Positions 1 to 5,586 of a DNA stretch of 5,586 bases are shown piece by piece. Within the stretch, counting starts at the first letter, position 1; the number at the start of each line of letters is the position of its first letter. The position numbers were made by a program, and so were the translations under genes. The notes under the pieces were generated by a model. The model saw nothing but the letters and a program-made list of their open reading frames with translations, was not told the DNA's origin and made no database searches. The stretch spans positions 1-5,586 of the forward strand of contig JAEYVW010000160.1 in assembly GCA_023429365.1 (NCBI GenBank). The letters are read 5' to 3'. The DNA comes from Bacteroidota bacterium (GTDB taxonomy: Bacteria > Bacteroidota > Bacteroidia > Chitinophagales > Chitinophagaceae).

Positions 1-414
1 GTTACATCATCAGGTAAGATCATCGGTTATACAATTGGAAATGATATGAGCAGCCGGAGTATTGAAGGTGAAAATCCTTTGTACCTGCCGCAGGCCAAAA
101 CCTATGACGGATCTGCCGCACTGGGACCCTGCATTTATTTGACAAATGAACCACTCGACCCGGCCAGCAATATTAAGCTAGAGATAGAACGTGATGGCAA
201 TACAGTTTTCGATGAATCTATTGCAATAAGCCAGATGAAGCGCAGCGTGAAGGAACTGGTGTCGTTTGTTTACCGCGAATGCTCCTTTCCCTCTGGTTGC
301 CTGGTGATGACGGGAACGGGTATTGTACCCGGCCATGACTTTACACTTAGGAGTGGTGATGTGATCCGGATCAGCATTGACCATATCGGTACATTGACAA
401 ATACAGTACGATAA
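1..414 (+). CDS. Fumarylacetoacetate hydrolase (FAH) family protein, C-terminal part (5' end outside window)
   Basis: The reading frame is open from base 1 and gives 137 residues before TAA. The first in-frame ATG (base 46) lies inside a conserved block, GYTIGNDMSSR at visible residues 9-19, so it is internal and the true start is off the left edge. Further family marks are the ENPLYLPQAK segment (24-33) with its lysine, S..LGP (38-43), the TGTG turn (104-107) and the closing GDVIRISIDHIGTLTN strand. These place it in the catalytic C-terminal fold of the FAH superfamily. The metal-binding glutamates normally found upstream are not visible. The 'EGENPLYLPQAK' wording resembles, from memory, the COG3970/XylX-like subgroup, which includes 2-keto-3-deoxy-pentonate dehydratases that form alpha-ketoglutarate semialdehyde in the cytoplasm. 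It could instead act on another 2-keto-3-deoxy sugar acid or a ring-cleavage product. A sugar-acid permease follows after 3 nt, which favours a sugar-acid role. The family is firm and the substrate is inference. Confidence 0.9.
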   Translation, partial: VTSSGKIIGYTIGNDMSSRSIEGENPLYLPQAKTYDGSAALGPCIYLTNEPLDPASNIKLEIERDGNTVFDESIAISQMKRSVKELVSFVYRECSFPSGCLVMTGTGIVPGHDFTLRSGDVIRISIDHIGTLTNTVR

Positions 415-417
415 TAA

Positions 418-1728
418 ATGACATTCCCCATCATCATTTTCGCGATTGCCCTGCAGGTCTTTTTAACCGTAAGAAAGGTTAGCCCTTTTTTATCGTTGTT
501 GATAGTTGCCATCATTGCCGGCGCACTGCTTGGCATGCAGCCTGCCGAAATACTGAAATCCGTAGAAAATGGCGTGGGCAGCACCTTAGGTGGACTGGCG
601 CTTATCATTTGCCTGGGCGCCATACTTGGTAAAATCCTGGAAGAAGGTGGCGCTGCTGAAAAGATATCCTCAACACTAATTAACAAGTTCGGAAAAAGTA
701 ATATACAGTGGGCAGTGATGCTAACAGGGTTCCTGGTAGGCATTCCTTTATACTATAATGCAGGTTTTGTGATCCTCGTGCCACTGGTTTTCTCCATCGC
801 CCGCAAAACAGGATTGCCTCTTTTATACATAGCTATACCCATGGCTGCGGCATTATCAACCACCCATTGCTTTTTGCCACCGCATCCTGGGCCTGTTGTA
901 TTGGTCAACGCGTTTAAAGCCGATATGGGAAAAACGCTGATCTATGGAATGATGATCGCGATACCGGTGGTCATACTCGCCGGACCTGTGTTGGGGCGTT
1001 TCCTGAAAGGGGTTAAAGCCAGCAATGGTCTTTATGCTGTAAAAGAAAACAGCATCGAAAAAAAATTACCCGCCGCATTACCCAGTTTTTTTATTGCCTT
1101 ACTCCCCGTGTTGCTCATTGCCATGGCCGTAGTAGCAAATAATTTTTTGGATGAAGAAAACGGGCTCAGGAAAATTTTACTCTTTCTCGGTGATCCTACC
1201 ATCGCACTGCTTATCGCCGTCTTACTAGCTGCCTGGCAGTTCGGATTGCGGTCGGGGCATTCGATGGAAACTACGATGAAATGGCTTGGTGATGCCATTG
1301 CGGGGATCGCGCTGATCCTGCTGATCATCACAGCGGGTGGTGTTTTCAAACAGGTGCTGACAGATAGCGGTACAGGTGATTATATTGCCTCGTTCAGCAG
1401 CCAGTGGCAAATGCCGCCATTATTGTTTGCCTGGATCGTGACGGCATTGTTGCGGGTCACCATCGGATCAGCCACTGTAGCAGGCATTACTGCGGCGGGT
1501 GTGGTATCGCCATTGGTAGAAGCGGGTACCGTATCGCCTGAACTGATGGTATTGGCCGTGGGCACCGGCAGTGTTTTTGGATCACATGTCAACGATACCG
1601 GCTTCTGGATGTTTAAGGAGTTTTTTAATTTATCATTACGCCAGACATTTTTATCATGGACGGTAATGGAGACGATCATTTCCATACTGGGCCTGGCAGG
1701 AGTGCTTATCCTCGATTTAATTATATAA
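418..1728 (+). CDS. GntP-family sugar-acid permease (gluconate/aldonate:H+ symporter type)
   Basis: This complete 436-residue protein matches the usual GntP length of roughly 440. It is strongly hydrophobic throughout, with about 12 or more membrane segments, so it sits in the inner membrane. Family signatures appear in the expected order: GIPLYYNAGFV (108-118), the TTH...FLPPHPGP block (148-159), RVTIGSATVAGITAA (346-360) and GSHVNDTGFWMFKEF (388-402). Known members carry gluconate, other aldonates, glycerate or related hydroxy acids with protons. The sequence alone does not tell which. The ATG follows the FAH gene's stop after one further in-frame TAA, and no Shine-Dalgarno is visible, so translation is probably coupled or initiates by a leaderless-like, A-rich context usual in Bacteroidota. 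With an FAH enzyme upstream and a xylanase downstream, a xylonate-like or uronate-derived acid is a reasonable guess for the substrate. Confidence 0.95.
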   Translation: MTFPIIIFAIALQVFLTVRKVSPFLSLLIVAIIAGALLGMQPAEILKSVENGVGSTLGGLALIICLGAILGKILEEGGAAEKISSTLINKFGKSNIQWAVMLTGFLVGIPLYYNAGFVILVPLVFSIARKTGLPLLYIAIPMAAALSTTHCFLPPHPGPVVLVNAFKADMGKTLIYGMMIAIPVVILAGPVLGRFLKGVKASNGLYAVKENSIEKKLPAALPSFFIALLPVLLIAMAVVANNFLDEENGLRKILLFLGDPTIALLIAVLLAAWQFGLRSGHSMETTMKWLGDAIAGIALILLIITAGGVFKQVLTDSGTGDYIASFSSQWQMPPLLFAWIVTALLRVTIGSATVAGITAAGVVSPLVEAGTVSPELMVLAVGTGSVFGSHVNDTGFWMFKEFFNLSLRQTFLSWTVMETIISILGLAGVLILDLII

Positions 1729-1739
1729 AAATACCGCTC

Positions 1740-1805
1740 ATGAAACAGTTAAGTTTTGTATGCTGCTTTAGCCTATCCTGTTTGCTGTCGGTTGGATGCT
1801 ATGGC
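1740..1805 (+). other. Signal peptide of the GH10 xylanase
   Basis: Residues 1-22 read as a short positive start (MK), a hydrophobic core rich in Leu, Phe, Cys and Ser, and a small-residue end (VGCYG) followed by Gln23. Signal peptidase I cleavage after Gly22 would expose an N-terminal glutamine, a common outcome for exported Bacteroidota proteins. A lipoprotein reading at Cys20 (SVGC) is possible, but Ser sits where the lipobox wants Leu, Val or Ile. No acidic residues follow the cysteine as in the surface-export signal of this phylum. Export is well supported; the peptidase type is not. Confidence 0.7.
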
Positions 1806-2840
1806 CAAACCAAAACGTCTACGGGTGCCAATAATAGTAAAGGGCTGAAGGATTATTACAAAGATCATTTTAACATCGGAGTAGCCGTATCACCACGGGC
1901 TTTAAAAACTGATGAGACAAACCTTATTTTGTCGCAATTCAACAGCCTGACCGCTGAGAATGCTATGAAAATGGGCCCTATCCATCCGAAAGAAAACGAA
2001 TACAACTGGGCTGGTGGAGATGCTATTGCTGTATTTGCAAAAGAAAATAATATGAAGTTCCGTGGGCATACGCTGTGCTGGCACCAGCAGGCGCCAGGAT
2101 GGATGTTTATTGATGCCGATAGCAACCAGGTTACTAAGGAGGTGTTATTGGCGAGGTTAAAAGACCATATAACAACAGTAGTCAGCCGTTATAAAGGCAG
2201 CATTTATGCGTGGGATGTGGTAAACGAGGCCATCAGTGATAAAAAAGATGAATACCTGCGACCTTCCCTATGGTACCAGATCTGCGGCGACGAATATATC
2301 GCCAAAGCTTTTGAATGGGCACATGCCGCCGACCCTGATGCCTTATTATTTTATAATGATTACAATGAGATCAACGCCGAGAAGAGAAAAAAGATCGTCA
2401 GGCTGATCAAAGAGCTGAAGGAAAAAGGGGTCCCTATTCACGGTGTTGGATTGCAGGGGCATTGGGCTACGAATGAACCATCACGGGAACAACTGGAACA
2501 AACCTTAAAAGACTTTTCGGAGCTGGGTCTTGAAATACATATTACCGAGCTGGATATTTCAGTGTATCCCAAGGAACATAGCGCGAGGCAAAAAACAGCG
2601 GCTGATGCAGACACAGCTTTTACGACTCAAAAAGAACAACTACAGATAGATTCATATAAAATGATATTTGATCTCTTCAGGAAATATAAAGACCATATCA
2701 GCTCAGTTACCTTCTGGAATATTTCCGACAGGCATAGCTGGCTTGATAATTTCCCTGTTAGAGGAAGAAAAGACTATCCTTTACTTTTTGATAAGGATTT
2801 GAAACCAAAGAAAGCCTTTTGGGAAGTGGTCAGGTTTTAG
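1740..2840 (+). CDS. Secreted GH10 endo-beta-1,4-xylanase
   Basis: This is a 366-residue protein made of an N-terminal export signal (about 1-22) and a single GH10 TIM barrel (about 33-365), the normal size for a one-domain family 10 enzyme. Family landmarks are TAENAMKM (71-78), RGHTLCWHQQAPGW (108-121), WDVVNEA (158-164) with the acid/base Glu163, QGHW (239-242), HITELDIS (267-274) with the nucleophile Glu270, and FWNISDRHSWL (325-335). Both catalytic glutamates are intact, so it should be active. It would hydrolyse internal beta-1,4-xylosidic bonds of xylan by a retaining mechanism in the periplasm or outside the cell. No carbohydrate-binding module or type IX sorting domain is present. 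The start at 1740 puts the signal peptide at the very N-terminus. An in-frame ATG at 1656 would add 28 polar residues ahead of it and overlap the permease gene by 73 bases, so it is not used here. The gene lies 11 nt after the permease and is probably co-transcribed with it. Confidence 0.96.
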   Translation: MKQLSFVCCFSLSCLLSVGCYGQTKTSTGANNSKGLKDYYKDHFNIGVAVSPRALKTDETNLILSQFNSLTAENAMKMGPIHPKENEYNWAGGDAIAVFAKENNMKFRGHTLCWHQQAPGWMFIDADSNQVTKEVLLARLKDHITTVVSRYKGSIYAWDVVNEAISDKKDEYLRPSLWYQICGDEYIAKAFEWAHAADPDALLFYNDYNEINAEKRKKIVRLIKELKEKGVPIHGVGLQGHWATNEPSREQLEQTLKDFSELGLEIHITELDISVYPKEHSARQKTAADADTAFTTQKEQLQIDSYKMIFDLFRKYKDHISSVTFWNISDRHSWLDNFPVRGRKDYPLLFDKDLKPKKAFWEVVRF

Positions 2841-3237
2841 TATCGAGGGGGTATGATCTTTAAAAGTCTTACCTTGCCGGTGCGGAGCAGCTCAGTGCCC
2901 AGACCAGGTACCTGCTTCCTGAAACCTTATCTATGCCTGTCAAGTATTCAAACTACTATTCCCAGCACGAGGAAAGAACCTTCCCCGATCAAAAACAATT
3001 AATAACTTATAGTTATAACGAACAGGAGCGTTCCATCGTTGGAATCATGGAAGAAAGAGAGGGCCTGATATTCCTGTACGAATACCGCGGAGCACTTGTG
3101 GGAATTGAATTTTTTATTTCCTTCTCCAGGCAATCCATTTCCTATAAGCTCATCAAGGTAGACCAGGTGATGCCCTGATAGTCTGCCCTTGCTTTGGATT
3201 TAAATATCGAATCAGTTAGTTATCCCGAGATTACCCA
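2841..3237. other. Gap between convergent genes, no confident gene or terminator
   Basis: The 397 bases between the xylanase stop and the stop of the opposite-strand gene hold only the small uncertain frame at 2933-3178. I looked for a GC-rich stem followed by T on either strand and found none that convinces. GAGC-A-GCTC at 2885-2893 has a one-base loop, and CAGGTACCTG (2905-2914) is a loopless 10-base palindrome of the kind expected by chance. No tRNA-like fold, insertion sequence end or repeat array is visible. Confidence 0.6.
2933..3178 (+). CDS. Small hypothetical protein, possibly the 3' part of a broken gene
   Basis: An 81-codon frame reads from ATG to TGA. I do not recognise the product. 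It is a mixed polar and aromatic sequence with no signal peptide, no membrane segment and no cysteines. It starts MPVKYSNYYSQHEERTF and ends SYKLIKVDQVMP, with a beta-prone middle (GLIFLYEYRGALVGIEFFI). Codon choice looks like that of the neighbouring genes. Sensible codons also continue upstream of the ATG, back to a TAA at 2861, giving KSYLAGAEQLSAQTRYLLPE without any in-frame ATG, GTG or TTG. This suggests the ATG at 2933 may not be the original start. No ribosome binding site is evident. It lies 92 nt after the xylanase on the same strand. It could be a real small gene, a relic, or chance. Confidence 0.35.
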   Translation: MPVKYSNYYSQHEERTFPDQKQLITYSYNEQERSIVGIMEEREGLIFLYEYRGALVGIEFFISFSRQSISYKLIKVDQVMP

Positions 3238-5586
3238 TTATTTCCTTGCTATCCTGAAAACCCGCATCAGATCATTATTGACAGCCACAAGAATTATTTT
3301 TTCCTGGTTGGGAAGTGTGATTAGCTCCATATCTTTTACATCACCATTTAAGATAAAACCGCTTTTTACCGGGGATACCGGGGTAAATGATTTTGTATTG
3401 TTACCGCGTAGAAAACAACCATAGGATGCATCATATCTTCCGGAGATCACCTCTGCCTGGTATTCGTTACCTGCCAGCAACAGGTCTTTAAAACCATCGT
3501 TATCGAAATCATCGCATAGTATAGCGTTGACGGGTGCAAACTGTGCTTCAACAGGAAGCGGGCGCTTAACGAACTTCCCGTTGCCTAGATTTTCAAAATA
3601 GCAGGACCGAGTTTCCTCACAATGAAGTTGTAAAATCTTATCCTTATCATGTCCCTTAAAAATGTCGTTAAACGTAGCCTTTGCGTAGTCCCCGTGATGC
3701 AGGAACCGCTTTTTAATTCCAGGCACCTGGTCAGAAAACCTGTTCCGTGTAATGGCAGGAACAGATCGCTTTTTCCCATCTTCGCCTTTAATATAAAAGA
3801 ATATCAAAGGGTCTATACTGCCGTTCCCATCGAGATCTGTGGCATAAAGTTGCATAGGCTCTTCCGCACTTACCTGGAAATCGCAATTAAGTCCGAGGTT
3901 GCCCGCCACCAGGTCAATATCACCATCATTGTCCATATCCGTAGCTGCCAGGCTTCGCCACATACCATTTGCCTGGCCTAATCCCGTGGCAGAAGTGGCA
4001 TCTACCAACTTGCCATTATTGTTCTTAAAAAACCGTAACGGCATCCATTCCCCTGCTATGACGAGATCGACCTGACCATCTTTGTCAAAATCAGTCCAGA
4101 CCGAAGAAGTAACCATACCCGCATTCTCTAAAGCAGGTGAAACTTTCTGTGTAACATCAGTAAAAACACCACTATTGTTTTGTAGCAAATAACTCCGGGG
4201 AGCCTGCGGATACTTTTTTGAAACGCGGCCACCAATGAATAAATCGAGATCTCCGTCGCCGTCATAATCGCCCGCACTTACACAACCTGCGATAATTCTT
4301 ATTTCATCGGGAATCGCGGTTGGTGCTAAACTGAAGCGGCCCTGGCCCTCATTTTTATACAACCGGGGTTTATAATAAATTGAGTTTTCTTCGTATTGCA
4401 TATCGCCGCTGGTAACCAGCAGATCCGCATCTCCATCATTATCCGCATCAAACAAAACACAATCCATATCCTCCTCAAACTTGATACTATCTATAAGGTT
4501 ATTTGAGCTAAAAACATAATCCGGCTGTTGGGTAAATATCTTGCCTGAAAAATTAAATCCTCCACCAATAAAAAAATCAGTGGCGCCATCGTTATTTACA
4601 TCTCCGGTGGCAATAAATGGCCCTAGTTGCGAATATTTTTGTGGCAATAGTCGCTGGGTCGCGTAGTCGTTAAATGGGTTATCGTGATGCCGGTACTCCA
4701 AACCCGCAGATGAGGTAATGTCTGTAAAAAGAAGTGGCTGCCGGGATTCGGCTGACAAAGAACCGGCACCTGCATTTTTCCATAAAAGTTCAAGTGTTGT
4801 ATTAGCGGAAATATTCTTTAATGATTGCTTCCTGCCGTCGGGCCAAATAATTACCAGTGAATCTGCGTGATCATTATCCCCAAGGCCAAAGAGCATTTGC
4901 TGGTCTACAGAAGAAAAGTAACCACGCACCGGGTAAGCTTCCTGGAATTGGATTTGGCCATTTGCATATACAAGTACCTTAGCCCCAAATCCGTTCTTAT
5001 TGAGACTGTCGCCTTTCAGTCGGAGACTTAAAAAATGATTAGTGGCACCCTTGCTCTCCTGATTGGTATTATTAAGAAAAACGAATGCCTTCTTATTGAT
5101 ATTGTTAATCACGAGGTCGAGGTCGCCATCGTTGTCGAGATCGGCATATGCGGCGCCGTTCGACATCGACAGCTCATTAATTCCGGCCTGCTCCGAGTAA
5201 TCAGCAAATGTTAAATCGCCATTATTGAGGTATAAATAATTGGGAAGGTTAACATGCTGAAGTGAAGCCAACTTCTTCCTGATGGCGCTCTCCTGTTCCG
5301 TCCTGTTGCGGTTGCTGCTGAAAATATTACTGCTGAATTCCAGGAAATCCGCATCCGTGAAATCCCTTCCTATTCCATTGGTTACGTGGATATCCTTCCA
5401 GCCATCGTTATTAAAATCAGCCAACAGGACACTCCAGCTCCAATCCGTGGCATGAACGCCGCTTAACTGCCCTATCTCACTGAAAAAAGGCATTGCTGAA
5501 TCACTTCCCGGGTGATTACCGTTGTTCAGCTGGAGCATGTTTCGCATAAATTCCGGCTCATAACCCATCGCCCGCTCGGCCTGGTA
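3238..5586 (-). CDS. Large FG-GAP/VCBS-repeat protein with ASPIC/UnbV domain (5' end outside window)
   Basis: The frame stays open to the right edge. Six residues (YQAERA) precede the first visible ATG at 5568, which falls inside a conserved block, so the real start and any signal peptide lie outside. The visible 782 residues carry nine DxxxDGxxD-type calcium loops, the signature of FG-GAP/VCBS beta-propeller blades. Counting from the Met at 5568, they begin at residues 51, 143, 323, 374, 434, 493, 544, 578 and 687. The loop at 578 (DLDGNGSID) has Asn for the third Asp. An ASPIC/UnbV domain lies between the second and third loops. This order is typical of the roughly 1,100-residue exported proteins common in Bacteroidota, often found near SusC/SusD transport genes. 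Their function is not established; carbohydrate or protein binding at the surface is the usual guess. The C-terminus (VFRIARK) shows no type IX sorting domain. It is convergent with the xylanase operon, so shared regulation cannot be assumed. Confidence 0.92.
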   Translation of the reverse strand, partial: YQAERAMGYEPEFMRNMLQLNNGNHPGSDSAMPFFSEIGQLSGVHATDWSWSVLLADFNNDGWKDIHVTNGIGRDFTDADFLEFSSNIFSSNRNRTEQESAIRKKLASLQHVNLPNYLYLNNGDLTFADYSEQAGINELSMSNGAAYADLDNDGDLDLVINNINKKAFVFLNNTNQESKGATNHFLSLRLKGDSLNKNGFGAKVLVYANGQIQFQEAYPVRGYFSSVDQQMLFGLGDNDHADSLVIIWPDGRKQSLKNISANTTLELLWKNAGAGSLSAESRQPLLFTDITSSAGLEYRHHDNPFNDYATQRLLPQKYSQLGPFIATGDVNNDGATDFFIGGGFNFSGKIFTQQPDYVFSSNNLIDSIKFEEDMDCVLFDADNDGDADLLVTSGDMQYEENSIYYKPRLYKNEGQGRFSLAPTAIPDEIRIIAGCVSAGDYDGDGDLDLFIGGRVSKKYPQAPRSYLLQNNSGVFTDVTQKVSPALENAGMVTSSVWTDFDKDGQVDLVIAGEWMPLRFFKNNNGKLVDATSATGLGQANGMWRSLAATDMDNDGDIDLVAGNLGLNCDFQVSAEEPMQLYATDLDGNGSIDPLIFFYIKGEDGKKRSVPAITRNRFSDQVPGIKKRFLHHGDYAKATFNDIFKGHDKDKILQLHCEETRSCYFENLGNGKFVKRPLPVEAQFAPVNAILCDDFDNDGFKDLLLAGNEYQAEVISGRYDASYGCFLRGNNTKSFTPVSPVKSGFILNGDVKDMELITLPNQEKIILVAVNNDLMRVFRIARK
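4783..5034 (-). other. ASPIC/UnbV domain within the FG-GAP protein
   Basis: Residues about 179-262 (Met at 5568 taken as 1) read FLSLRLKG, then GFGAKVLVYANGQIQFQE, VRGYFSSVDQQMLFGLG and SLVIIWPDGRKQSL. This is the usual run of the ASPIC/UnbV domain: a G.GA.V.. strand, the R.Y.S..Q....FGLG motif and the W.DG turn. It normally follows FG-GAP repeats, as in CRTAC1-like proteins. Here it separates the blades before it from a second set of seven after it. Its biochemical role is unknown. Confidence 0.88.

Noticed and set aside
46..48. ATG as the start of the FAH gene
   Set aside because: The frame is open and conserved upstream (GYTIGND), so this Met is internal to a gene cut by the window edge.
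270..743. 157-codon - strand frame spanning the FAH/permease junction
   Set aside because: It is antisense to two well-supported genes and has low-complexity Ser/Pro/Met composition typical of the complement of membrane-protein codons.
1656..1739. In-frame ATG giving the xylanase a 28-residue N-terminal extension
   Set aside because: It overlaps the permease 3' end in another frame, adds polar residues ahead of an obvious signal peptide, and is not needed by the GH10 fold.
2905..2914. Perfect 10-base palindrome CAGGTACCTG as an operator
   Set aside because: Several such palindromes are expected by chance in 5.6 kb, there is no second copy nearby, and it is not upstream of a confident gene.
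3194..3424. 76-codon + strand frame at the 3' end of the FG-GAP gene
   Set aside because: It mostly overlaps the opposite strand of a strongly supported gene and shows no family features.
3649..3981. 110-codon + strand frame antisense to the FG-GAP gene
   Set aside because: It lies wholly inside the long gene. Its codons mirror the repeated Asp/Asn/Gly loops on the other strand, which keep antisense frames open.
3480..5460. Recurrent short similar DNA stretches (ccatcattgtc, ccatcgttatc and the like) as a repeat or CRISPR array
   Set aside because: They are irregularly spaced and encode the DNDGD calcium loops of the FG-GAP blades, so protein constraint explains them.
5566..5568. ATG as the start of the FG-GAP protein
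   Set aside because: The six codons before it are in frame and fit the family's conserved block, so the gene continues past the right edge.

Overview
The window looks like a piece of a chromosome from a polysaccharide-degrading Bacteroidota (for example a Chitinophaga-, Niastella- or Mucilaginibacter-like genus). The grounds are moderate GC content, starts without clear Shine-Dalgarno sequences, a signal peptide that probably cleaves just before a glutamine, and a very large FG-GAP/ASPIC protein whose 'MGYEPEFMRNMLQLNNGN' block I recognise from the VCBS-repeat proteins of this phylum. The exact genus cannot be read from the sequence.

Left half (1-2840, + strand): three tightly packed genes that look like one operon. 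They are the 3' part of a fumarylacetoacetate hydrolase (FAH) family gene cut by the left edge, a complete GntP-family permease (418-1728) only 3 nt further on, and a complete secreted GH10 endo-beta-1,4-xylanase (1740-2840) 11 nt after that. The xylanase cuts xylan outside the cytoplasm, GntP-family proteins import sugar acids, and FAH proteins of this subtype include 2-keto-3-deoxy-pentonate dehydratases. The simplest joint reading is a xylan or xylan-side-chain route through sugar acids (Weimberg-like). The substrate is inferred, not shown.

Middle (2841-3237): 397 bases with no confident gene and no convincing terminator. It holds an 81-codon frame (2933-3178) of unknown function. Protein-like reading continues upstream of its ATG as far as 2864, and one extra A in an A-run would join it to an ATG at 2853. 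It may therefore be a small gene, a decayed gene or the site of a sequencing error.

Right half (3238-5586, - strand): one convergent gene, cut by the right edge at its 5' end. Its visible 782 residues carry nine calcium-binding-type DxxxDGxxD motifs and a central ASPIC/UnbV domain, as in a large exported beta-propeller protein. I see no RNA genes, mobile elements, CRISPR arrays or attachment sites. Nothing in the window amounts to a clearly undescribed system. The points most worth checking are the substrate of the three-gene cluster and the status of the small frame between the convergent genes.
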